A stretch of 7,801 nt of DNA from Collinsella sp. Its GTDB lineage: Bacteria > Actinomycetota > Coriobacteriia > Coriobacteriales > Coriobacteriaceae. The notes beneath the pieces are model-generated. The model saw only the letters and a list, made by a program, of their open reading frames with translations. It had not been told where the DNA came from and did no database searches. The number at the start of each line of letters is the position of its first letter. Positions within the stretch are counted from its first letter, which is position 1. A program made the position numbers and the translations under genes. Of this stretch, positions 1 through 5,400 are shown one piece after another. The stretch covers positions 1 through 7,801 of the forward strand of contig WGSQ01000084.1 in the NCBI GenBank assembly GCA_014871605.1, in the 5' to 3' direction.

Positions 1-2
1 CG

Positions 3-139
3 CTCCTCTTTCACGGCCATCTCGGACACTTGGAAAACCCGTGCCGACCGCCCGAGCCACGGCACCTTGCCTTTCAATCGTCGGGCATGACCTCAAGGTC
101 TATGCCCTCCTCTTTCAAGGCAATCTGCCGCACCTCGGG
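3..139. repeat. Diverged 33-bp direct repeat (3-35 and 107-139)
   Basis: Positions 3-35 and 107-139 align without gaps at about 23 of 33 bases; the first 20 bases are much closer (4-22 and 108-126 match at 17 of 19). Read on the minus strand the two copies translate to similar peptides, PEVRQIALKEE and FQVSEMAVKEE, with conservative changes (Ile/Met, Leu/Val, Gln/Glu). The minus-strand frame of the right-hand copy ends at a TGA at 74-76. This could be the remains of a duplicated small coding segment, or chance in GC-rich DNA. The inverted repeat 44-56/134-146 (CCGACCGCCCGAG and its complement) partly overlaps it. Confidence 0.35.
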
Positions 140-175
140 CGGTCGGTCTATTTGTTTCGTTTGATAGTTGTATTT

Positions 176-181
176 AGGAGG
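176..181 (+). promoter_or_regulatory. Ribosome binding site of rlmB
   Basis: A perfect AGGAGG lies 7 bases upstream of the ATG at 189. It decides the start: the in-frame TTG at 168 lies upstream of this site and would place the Shine-Dalgarno inside the coding sequence. Confidence 0.85.
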
Positions 182-188
182 TCGCTTT

Positions 189-1109
189 ATGGCCGACAAT
201 CGCAAGCGTGCGCCTCGTGGTGGCAAACAGGCTGCTTCTGGCTCGCGCCCGATTCGCCGCAATGACCGCGCTGCCGCTTCCAAGGGCCAGCGCGAGCGCT
301 CCCAAGCCCAGGCTGCGCGTCCGCAGCGAGATCGTAACCGCGACACTGTCCAGGCTCCCAAGGGCGAGTTTATCGAAGGTCGTCGTGCTGCCGCCGAGGC
401 GCTGCGCACTGGTTTTCCCATCAAGTGCGCGCTCATCGCCGAGGGCGGGGAGCGCGATGCTGCTTTGTCTCGTCTGGTCGATGACCTCAACGCCGCGGGT
501 GTCCGCATTAAGTATGTGCCGCGCGCGCAGCTCGATGTGCTGTCGAGCCATGGCGCTCACCAGGGTATTGCGCTCGAGGTGGGAAATTTCCCCTATGCTG
601 ATGTCGCCGATATCCTCGATCGCGCGGGTGACGGACCGGCGCTCGTCGTCGTGCTCGACCATGTGACCGACGATGGCAACTTTGGTGCGATCGTGCGCTC
701 CGCCGAGGTCGTGGGCGCGGCGGGCGTCATCATTGCAAACAAGCGCGCCGCCGGTGTGACCGTGGGCAGCTACAAGACCTCTGCTGGTGCCGTCATGCAC
801 CTGCCCATCGCGCAGGTTCCCAATATCGCTCGTGCGCTCGATGATCTCAAGGCCGCCGGCTTTTGGGTGGGCGGTGCTTCCGAGCACGCCGAGGGCAACT
901 GCTGGGATGCCCCCCTCGAGGGCCGCGTTGCGCTCGTCATGGGCTCCGAGGGCGACGGCATCTCGCGCCTGGTGCTCGAGAAATGCGACTTTTTGACCAA
1001 GCTTCCCCAGCGCGGCATGACCGAGAGTCTCAATGTGGCCCAGGCGACCACCGCGCTGTGCTTTGAGTGGCTGCGCCGCAATGCCGGCGAGCTCATGGGG
1101 GAGGAGTAG
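189..1109 (+). CDS. rlmB: 23S rRNA (guanosine-2'-O)-methyltransferase RlmB (SpoU/TrmH family)
   Basis: A SPOUT methyltransferase expected to 2'-O-methylate a conserved guanosine of 23S rRNA (G2251 in E. coli numbering) using S-adenosylmethionine, in the cytoplasm. The 306-residue protein has a basic, low-complexity extension (about 1-57), a SpoU substrate-binding domain (about 60-135, starting FIEGRRAAAEAL), then the knotted catalytic domain. The three SpoU motifs are present: motif 1 at 157-173 (DGNFGAIVRSAE, Asn164 and Arg170), motif 2 at 250-267 (VMGSEGDGISR), motif 3 at 272-290 (LPQRGMTESLNVAQAT, with Ser280 and Asn282). The start at 189 is set by the AGGAGG at 176-181. The stop lies 3 bp before the NYN nuclease gene, so the two are surely cotranscribed. 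The family is secure. The exact target is inferred; other SpoU members such as TrmH-like tRNA enzymes look similar, but this N-terminal domain fits RlmB. Confidence 0.92.
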   Translation: MADNRKRAPRGGKQAASGSRPIRRNDRAAASKGQRERSQAQAARPQRDRNRDTVQAPKGEFIEGRRAAAEALRTGFPIKCALIAEGGERDAALSRLVDDLNAAGVRIKYVPRAQLDVLSSHGAHQGIALEVGNFPYADVADILDRAGDGPALVVVLDHVTDDGNFGAIVRSAEVVGAAGVIIANKRAAGVTVGSYKTSAGAVMHLPIAQVPNIARALDDLKAAGFWVGGASEHAEGNCWDAPLEGRVALVMGSEGDGISRLVLEKCDFLTKLPQRGMTESLNVAQATTALCFEWLRRNAGELMGEE

Positions 1110-1112
1110 CGC

Positions 1113-1790
1113 ATGTCCAAGAAGAACCGCGCCAAGTCCAAGGCCAAGCGCTTTGGCGAGGGCTCGGCCAAGCCAATTGTTTCGGCCGCGACCTATGGCG
1201 TGGGCGGCAATGCGTTTGCGCAGGCTATCGCCGATCCGGTCTCGACGGTGCACTCCAATAAGCCCGAGCTGCTGGTGGTCGACGGCTACAACGTGATTCA
1301 CTGCACGCCGCGCTACGAAAAGCTCGTGTACGACCATTCCGACGATCCGTATTCCAGCGACGTCCACGATATGGCTCGTACTGCGCTCATCAACGATGTC
1401 GCGGCGTTTGCCCAGGGCCGTTACGAGGCCGTGATCGTGTTCGACGGCGCGGGCAACATCTCCAGCGAGCGCCCCAACCTACCGGCCCGCGGCGTGCGTA
1501 TCGAGTTTTCGCCGACGGGCGTCTCCGCCGATACCGTGGTGCAGAAGCTCTGCATCGAGGCGCGCGAGGAAGGCCGCGCGTGCTCCGTGGTGTCGAGCGA
1601 CGGCACGATCCAGGCCGTTGTCATGGGTAAGGGCGTTACGCGCATCTCGAGCCGCATGCTGGTGGACGAGATCAAGCAGATCGATAACGACGTTCACGAG
1701 GCAGAGGAAGCTCCGCAGATCAAGATGACTCTGGGCAGTCGCCTGAGCCCCGATGCCCTGGCCAAGCTCAAGGCCCTGCGCGGACGGTAG
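1113..1790 (+). CDS. NYN-domain endoribonuclease, YacP/Rae1 family
   Basis: A PIN-like NYN nuclease. The family member Rae1 of Bacillus subtilis is a ribosome-associated endoribonuclease that cuts mRNA during translation, and a similar role is inferred here. The protein has 225 residues. Residues 1-50 are a basic, probably disordered extension. The NYN core follows: LLVVDGYNVIH (53-63, Asp57 and Asn60), VIVFDGAGN (107-115, Asp111), SADTVVQKL (138-146, Asp140) and SVVSSDGTIQ (158-167, Asp163). These acidic residues form the expected metal site. The C-terminal stretch to 225 is charged and helical. GGGGAGGAG-like bases inside the end of rlmB serve as ribosome binding site, and the ATG follows the rlmB stop by 3 bp. 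In many Gram-positive genomes yacP follows rlmB, which supports the call. No frameshift or missing motif is seen. Confidence 0.9.
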   Translation: MSKKNRAKSKAKRFGEGSAKPIVSAATYGVGGNAFAQAIADPVSTVHSNKPELLVVDGYNVIHCTPRYEKLVYDHSDDPYSSDVHDMARTALINDVAAFAQGRYEAVIVFDGAGNISSERPNLPARGVRIEFSPTGVSADTVVQKLCIEAREEGRACSVVSSDGTIQAVVMGKGVTRISSRMLVDEIKQIDNDVHEAEEAPQIKMTLGSRLSPDALAKLKALRGR

Positions 1791-1791
1791 G

Positions 1792-1825
1792 GGAGTTGGC
1801 GGGGCAATGCTGCCTTGCTAACTCC
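1792..1825 (+). terminator. Hairpin between convergent genes, possible terminator of rlmB-yacP
   Basis: GGAGTTGGC (1792-1800) pairs with GCTAACTCC (1817-1825) with one G-U, and GGCA/TGCC (1803-1806/1811-1814) pairs inside it, giving a long compact stem. It begins just after the nuclease stop codon. There is no good T-tract on either strand, so termination efficiency is uncertain. The right arm contains the stop codon (1818-1820) of the convergent HipA-like gene, so the hairpin is shared by both transcripts. Confidence 0.45.
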
Positions 1826-3158
1826 ATTCAGCGATGTCGATCATTCTTTCGAGGCGCCACGTTAGCGCCTCTTTTAGATAAGGTAGTCTCGCTGCTAGAG
1901 CATCGTTTTTAGACAGAATCTCGATTGCCTCGTCGACAAAGCCTTTGAGTTTGTCTCCATCGAACCAGCCCATGTCCTCGACGAGCAGCATTTGTTTGGC
2001 GGGGCTTGAATGAAACTGCGCGCTGGTAAAACTGTGCTCTCCCGCCCTAAGCTCCTCTAGTGATATGTTGCACCAGAGTGATGAGCCTGAATCGAAGATG
2101 GGGGCTGGTCTGCAGACTAGTGAGTTGACGTTTCGCACGAGGCCGAAGTTGCGCCAATGACGATCGTAGTTGGCGATGATGTCGTCACATACGATCATGC
2201 GGTCAAGGGCATCCTTGACGCCTGTCACCCCGAGCTCCTCGCAGTTTGCTACATATCGCTCGTAGTCGGTTAGCCGTTCATCTGCGTTTGCGTGCTGGTT
2301 TACATAGAACGCAGGGACATACTCTTCTTCATCAGTTAAGAAGACATCGCATATGCTCAGGGCGGAAGTGCCCGTGCCCTCGAGCGAGTAAGGCACATAA
2401 TCGCAAGCGTTTAGGATGCGACGGTGAAGCGCGGTCGCCACCAGCTCGTTATAAGGTTCCTGGTTCAGGTGCGCTCCTGCCTTATGCAGAATTCGACGCC
2501 CGCCCTCGCACGTCCAGTACTTTTGAAGATTGCCGTCCGAGGTGTTGTCGGGCTTTGCGGCAGCTGCCTTGCCCTCTGGGGCGAAGGGTGCGATGGACAG
2601 AGAGACGTCGTCAAAAGCGTTATTGAAGAAGTTAATATCTTCCCACGCGAGACCGGAGCCTTGGGGCCTAATCCAATACTGGTCGGATAAGGAGAGGCCG
2701 AGATTTCGCTGGACGAGTTCATCGGGAACATCGACTGCGGCTTCTGCAAGCAGGGAGGCTAGTCCAATGCGTGCGAGCGGGATACCGCGGCCGCGCCACC
2801 AGATGCGGAAGGAGTCGAGCGATATGGGGCTATTAGGGCCAAATACTCCAATAGGGGCGTGGGCGTAATCGATGTCGGCACCGATGTGGGTAAAGTCTTT
2901 TCGCGATGTGCTGTAGACCAGCTGAGCGACTTCGTACGTGCGGTTCATGAGGGTGAACGCGATTTCGCTCTTACCGTGGCCGCGGCGGGGACGTCCCCCC
3001 GTTTTGGTCACGGAACGGAGTCGCGTGTCGACGCTGCCTTTGTCGATGAGCCATACACCAGAAGCCTTGCGGGCCTCAAGTGCTCCGTTTTTTATGAGCT
3101 CCTGCACCCTGCGCGGAGTGATGCCGAGCAGTTCGGCTGCTTCCTTGGTAGTAAGCAT
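1818..3158 (-). CDS. Helix-turn-helix / HipA-like kinase fusion protein
   Basis: A 446-residue protein joining a DNA-binding domain to a HipA-type Ser/Thr kinase. Residues 1-45 are an excisionase/MerR-like HTH (LTTKEAAELLGITPRRVQEL, then KNGALEARKASGVWLID), followed by a basic linker (TGGRPRRGHG, about 53-62). The rest carries HipA kinase features: a glycine-containing loop, TSDGNLQKYW (206-215); a candidate ATP lysine in RILHKAG (222-228, Lys226); a helix with EPYNELVATAL (234-244); the catalytic loop IIANYDRHWRNFGL (327-340, Asp332, Asn337); and the metal-binding motif APIFDSGSS (352-360, Asp356). The kinase therefore looks intact. HipA proteins normally pair with a separate HipB repressor-antitoxin; no hipB is adjacent, and the fused HTH may take the operator-binding role. 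Start: ATG at 3156-3158 just before the HTH, with GAAGGG 7 bases upstream; the in-frame TTG at 3200 lies in the promoter. Substrate and toxicity are unknown. It is more AT-rich at its 5' flank than rlmB, consistent with an accessory gene. Confidence 0.8.
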   Translation of the reverse strand: MLTTKEAAELLGITPRRVQELIKNGALEARKASGVWLIDKGSVDTRLRSVTKTGGRPRRGHGKSEIAFTLMNRTYEVAQLVYSTSRKDFTHIGADIDYAHAPIGVFGPNSPISLDSFRIWWRGRGIPLARIGLASLLAEAAVDVPDELVQRNLGLSLSDQYWIRPQGSGLAWEDINFFNNAFDDVSLSIAPFAPEGKAAAAKPDNTSDGNLQKYWTCEGGRRILHKAGAHLNQEPYNELVATALHRRILNACDYVPYSLEGTGTSALSICDVFLTDEEEYVPAFYVNQHANADERLTDYERYVANCEELGVTGVKDALDRMIVCDDIIANYDRHWRNFGLVRNVNSLVCRPAPIFDSGSSLWCNISLEELRAGEHSFTSAQFHSSPAKQMLLVEDMGWFDGDKLKGFVDEAIEILSKNDALAARLPYLKEALTWRLERMIDIAEWS

Positions 3159-3162
3159 CGCG

Positions 3163-3235
3163 AAACCCTTCGTTAGAACGAATAGTTTTATATATAGCAA
3201 TTGTAATTAAAACTATTCGTTTTAACGAATGGTTT
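3163..3235. promoter_or_regulatory. Double palindromic operator of the HTH-HipA gene
   Basis: Two 14-bp palindromes of the form TTCGTT-NN-AACGAA lie at 3169-3182 (centre AG) and 3216-3229 (centre TT), 47 bp centre to centre. They sit in a larger inverted repeat: 3163-3190 and 3208-3235 are complementary at 26 of 28 positions around a 17-bp AT-rich centre. One palindrome overlaps the ribosome binding site of the HTH-HipA gene and the other lies upstream of its promoter, the expected arrangement for autorepression. The likely ligand is the gene's own N-terminal HTH domain (inference). Confidence 0.7.
3191..3199 (-). promoter_or_regulatory. Extended -10 promoter of the HTH-HipA gene
   Basis: On the minus strand this reads TGCTATATA, an extended -10 (TGn followed by TATATA). 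No good -35 is seen 17 bp upstream, which fits an extended -10 promoter. It lies exactly in the gap between the two palindromes, so RNA polymerase would compete with a bound repressor. Transcription would start near 3184, about 25 bases before the ATG. Confidence 0.5.
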
Positions 3236-3280
3236 TAAGATTGAGGGAGAACTGACAGAAATGAACGGGCCTGGTACCTG

Positions 3281-3310
3281 TTGTTGCTGGATTTTGCATA
3301 TTTGTATAAC
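3281..3310 (+). promoter_or_regulatory. Putative promoter of tRNA-Thr
   Basis: TTGTTG (3281-3286) is followed after 18 bases by TATAAC (3305-3310), a good -10. A weaker alternative is TTGCGC (3324-3329), 17 bases, TATTCT (3347-3352), which would give a shorter leader. The leader before the tRNA contains the palindrome TTCGCGCGAA (3361-3370). The choice between the two cannot be made by eye. Confidence 0.4.
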
Positions 3311-3382
3311 GCCGTGCGGCCTGTTGCGCCCCGTCCGCAATTCCATTATTCTTAACAGGCTTCGCGCGAAAGCGCCAAGTGT

Positions 3383-3457
3383 GCCAGTGTGGCGCAACGG
3401 TAGCGCAACTGATTTGTAATCAGTGGGTTGCAGGTTCGATTCCTGTCACTGGATCCA
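3383..3457 (+). tRNA. tRNA-Thr (anticodon TGT)
   Basis: The cloverleaf folds well: acceptor 3383-3389 with 3447-3453, D stem GCGC 3392-3395 with 3403-3406, anticodon stem ACTGA 3408-3412 with TCAGT 3420-3424, loop TTTGTAA with anticodon TGT at 3415-3417, 5-base variable loop, T arm GCAGG 3430-3434 with CCTGT 3442-3446 (one G-U) and loop TTCGATT. CCA is encoded at 3455-3457. TGT reads ACA, so this is threonine. The first acceptor pair is G1 (3383) against A72 (3453), a mismatch where G-C is normal for tRNA-Thr. The other six acceptor pairs are intact. Confidence 0.93.
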
Positions 3458-3466
3458 TGAGAGTTT

Positions 3467-3503
3467 CGGGCTCTGTCTCTATATGGGACAGAGCCCGTTT
3501 CTA
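3467..3503 (+). terminator. Rho-independent terminator after tRNA-Thr
   Basis: CGGGCTCTGTC (3467-3477) pairs perfectly with GACAGAGCCCG (3487-3497), loop of 9 bases, followed by TTTCTATTT. It starts 10 bases after the encoded CCA, so it ends the single-gene tRNA transcript. Confidence 0.85.
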
Positions 3504-3571
3504 TTTAGGTGGCGCGCCATCAGGTTAGCGCCCATCCCGTTTTTGGTTTGTCTCGTCCTCCAGTTTGTCTA

Positions 3572-3618
3572 AATCTGTAACACCAAGACCGATATTTGGC
3601 ATCTAACTGTTACAGATT
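3572..3618. repeat. Inverted-repeat unit, copy 1
   Basis: AATCTGTAACA (3572-3582) and TGTTACAGATT (3608-3618) are perfect inverse complements around a 25-base spacer. Outside the arms the complementarity continues imperfectly (AGTTTGTCT on the left, AGATGAAACT on the right). Copy 2 lies 80 bp downstream with the same arm and spacer lengths, which marks this as a defined element and not a chance stem. Confidence 0.75.
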
Positions 3619-3651
3619 GAGATGAAACTTAGGGTGTTTTAGGAATATCTT

Positions 3652-3698
3652 GATCTGTAACATGTAGAAGCGGAATAGGCCTCTTGCTGTTACAGATC
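3652..3698. repeat. Inverted-repeat unit, copy 2
   Basis: GATCTGTAACA (3652-3662) and TGTTACAGATC (3688-3698) are perfect inverse complements with a 25-base spacer, as in copy 1. Relative to copy 1 the outermost pair is changed from A-T to G-C, so pairing is kept, while the spacer sequence is unrelated. Both copies are followed by GAGA. This is the pattern of a palindromic intergenic repeat family or of two related RNA hairpins. Confidence 0.75.
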
Positions 3699-3850
3699 GA
3701 GACAAGGGCGGGTGCGGACCTGGATGTTCTGCTCGAGCGTGGATTTCTGGACACGCGAGCGAAGAAAATCTTCCGACCGGAGAACGAGCGTGGATAATTA
3801 ACTTGGATAGGGAGCTAAGGTAAACACCGATTGTCTATCGAAGGCTTTAG

Positions 3851-3890
3851 AAACGACGACCCCGATTTCATTGTGGAATCGGAGTCGTTT
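3851..3890 (-). terminator. Probable terminator of the beta-glucoside operon
   Basis: On the minus strand ACGACTCCGATT (from 3888 to 3877) pairs with AATCGGGGTCGT (from 3867 to 3856) with one mismatch, loop of 9 bases, followed by CGTTTCTA. It lies about 100 bases beyond the stop of the PTS gene. The T-tract is short, so it is scored moderately. On the plus strand the hairpin is followed by TTTG, so it could act both ways, but no plus-strand gene ends here. Confidence 0.5.
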
Positions 3891-3990
3891 GTGCCTGAGG
3901 AATCCGAATGGATTAATCGAGCTCCTAAGGGACTTCTTGGGTTCTTGCTAATGGTCTGCCGAGGATGTCCCCAATGCAAGCAGCGGGCAT

Positions 3991-5391
3991 CTACTCAATA
4001 TAGTTGGGATTCTTCTTGATGATCACGCGTGCAGCGATGAACGAGACGACGATGGCGATGACGGCGACAACGCACGCCAGAACGAAGTTGCCCATGGATC
4101 CATCGGGAGCGATAAAGATCAGCGCAGAAAGAAGACCGGGGCATGCTCCCGCAACATACTCCTTCAGGACGAAGATACCTGCAGGGAGTCCCGCGCAGAG
4201 GGCGCCGATTGCCGTGCCGACAAGCAGGCGGGGACGCTCGATGAGGCAGCCGTAAAATGCGGGCTCAGTTACGCCACAGAGTGCGGTGACGGCAACCGTG
4301 GTGACCATACCTCTCTTCTCCTTGTTGCCTTTCATTGCAGTTGCCAAGGCGAGACTCGTGCCGCCAATGCAGAGGTTTGAGATGAAGCCAAAGATGATGG
4401 GCGCCCAGCCGAGCTGCGCCAAGCTCGTAACTTCGATCGCGATGTAGGCCTTATCAAGACCGAGCATGACAAAATAGGGGTTAAGGGCTGCAAGGATTGG
4501 AGTAGCGATAAATGCCACGTTATCCATGAGCCACGTGGCGGCATCACTCAGCGCGTAGCCCATCATGCTGCCGGCGGGGCCGAGGATAATCAGCTCAACA
4601 GGCACGACGATGAACATGGTGAGCAGCGGCTTCAAGAACAGTTTGGTAATGTCGGGGATGATTTTCTGAAGACCGCGATCAACAAAGTACATGAACACAA
4701 CGCCCAGTACGATTGGCACCACCGTGCTCGAGTAGTCATTCGTCGGGATGGGGATGCCAAGAAAGTCGAGACCCTCAGCACCGCTAATAGACGAGCTAAT
4801 CATGATTGCGCCCAGCAGTGCGCCCATGATAGGCTGCATCTTCATGACGGCGGCGAGCTGATAGCCGAGGTAAACGGGCAGGAAGCTAAATGAGGCGCTG
4901 AAGATCGCCAGCAGAACCTGGGCGGTTCCGCTATCGGTGCTCAATCCACAATAATTGACCAGGAGATTCTTGATCGAAAGAATGAGTCCGCCAACGATGA
5001 GCGCCGGGACGATGGGCATGAATACCTGTGCAGAGACGTTCCCGAATTTCTCAATCAAGCCCATGGCGGTGTTACCGCTTTTAATGCCTTCTGCAAGGTC
5101 TTTGGCGGTTTGGGCATCGTCGGCAACCGTGCCACCGCCGACTTCGATTCCCGCGAAGTCGAGGAAGTCGTTGTAAGCCTCGGTGACGTTGGGGCCGATG
5201 ATCACCTGAAGCTGGCCACCGCTGACTACTGCCCCGAGCGCCTGGTCGGCCGATTTGGCGAGCTGGAGATCGATGATCGAGGTGTCTCGTGCGTCGATGC
5301 GAAGGCGCGTCGCACAATGAGTTACCGATGTAATGTTTTCTTTGCCGCCAACAGCCTTTAGGACTGTTTCGGACATTGCCTGATATTTCAT
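3991..5391 (-). CDS. PTS beta-glucoside-type permease, EIIBC
   Basis: Membrane sugar permease of the glucose/glucoside PTS superfamily: imports a beta-glucoside and phosphorylates it at C6 with phosphate passed from HPr through an EIIA. The 466 residues comprise an EIIB domain (about 1-85, phosphorylated Cys26 in VTHCATRLR, then QVIIGPNVTEAY at 62-73) and an EIIC domain (about 105-460) with around ten hydrophobic segments, the conserved PTNDYSSTVVP at 216-226 and the substrate loop GVTEPAFYG (373-381, Glu376). The protein ends at KKNPNYIE without the C-terminal EIIA that the BglP/BglF type often carries, so a separate glucose-type EIIA encoded elsewhere must supply phosphate. The start ATG is preceded by AGGAGA, which overlaps the stop of the upstream glycosidase gene (9 bp gap), so translation is probably coupled. 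Beta-glucoside specificity comes from that neighbour; trehalose or sucrose permeases share the fold. Confidence 0.88.
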   Translation of the reverse strand: MKYQAMSETVLKAVGGKENITSVTHCATRLRIDARDTSIIDLQLAKSADQALGAVVSGGQLQVIIGPNVTEAYNDFLDFAGIEVGGGTVADDAQTAKDLAEGIKSGNTAMGLIEKFGNVSAQVFMPIVPALIVGGLILSIKNLLVNYCGLSTDSGTAQVLLAIFSASFSFLPVYLGYQLAAVMKMQPIMGALLGAIMISSSISGAEGLDFLGIPIPTNDYSSTVVPIVLGVVFMYFVDRGLQKIIPDITKLFLKPLLTMFIVVPVELIILGPAGSMMGYALSDAATWLMDNVAFIATPILAALNPYFVMLGLDKAYIAIEVTSLAQLGWAPIIFGFISNLCIGGTSLALATAMKGNKEKRGMVTTVAVTALCGVTEPAFYGCLIERPRLLVGTAIGALCAGLPAGIFVLKEYVAGACPGLLSALIFIAPDGSMGNFVLACVVAVIAIVVSFIAARVIIKKNPNYIE

Positions 5392-5400
5392 CTCTTTCTC

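Larger units (their letters stand above)
1..188. other. Upstream non-coding region of rlmB
   Basis: No frame here gives a convincing protein; the frames that stay open are shadows of rlmB or end quickly. It contains a diverged direct repeat (3-35 and 107-139), a 13-bp inverted repeat (44-56 against 134-146), and the ribosome binding site of the next gene near its end. No clear sigma-70 promoter for rlmB is visible, so transcription may come from a gene to the left of the window. The repeats are described separately. Confidence 0.5.
3504..3990. other. 487-bp region without a convincing gene
   Basis: Between the tRNA terminator and the end of the PTS gene no frame gives a recognisable protein. 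The region holds two copies of an inverted-repeat unit (3572-3618, 3652-3698), a direct repeat CGAGCGTGGAT (3734-3744 and 3785-3795), a short open frame downstream of the second unit (3684-3797, 37 codons from TTG, no visible ribosome binding site), and a hairpin that probably ends the PTS operon (3851-3890). It looks like repeat-rich intergenic DNA. Confidence 0.6.

Noticed and set aside
174..1367. 397-codon open frame on the minus strand
   Set aside because: It is antisense to rlmB and the start of the nuclease gene, both of which have clear family motifs and ribosome binding sites. Its composition is the usual shadow of GC-rich coding DNA.
3159..3200. Upstream TTG start for the HTH-HipA gene
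   Set aside because: It would place the promoter and one operator palindrome inside the coding region; the ATG at 3158 sits directly before the HTH and has GAAGGG upstream.
3188..3397. 69-codon minus-strand frame upstream of the HTH-HipA gene, considered as a possible missing antitoxin
   Set aside because: It begins inside the tRNA gene and ends inside the operator region, lacks any HTH signature and has no ribosome binding site.
3572..3698. CRISPR array
   Set aside because: Only two units occur, each an inverted repeat with a short spacer inside. There are no evenly spaced direct repeats and no cas genes.
3383..3990. Integrated element using tRNA-Thr as attachment site
   Set aside because: No second copy of the tRNA 3' end and no integrase gene are visible in the window; the neighbouring genes look like ordinary metabolic genes.
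3831..4019. 62-codon plus-strand frame starting at TTG
   Set aside because: It runs through the terminator hairpin and into the antisense of the PTS gene end; there is no convincing ribosome binding site and no family resemblance.
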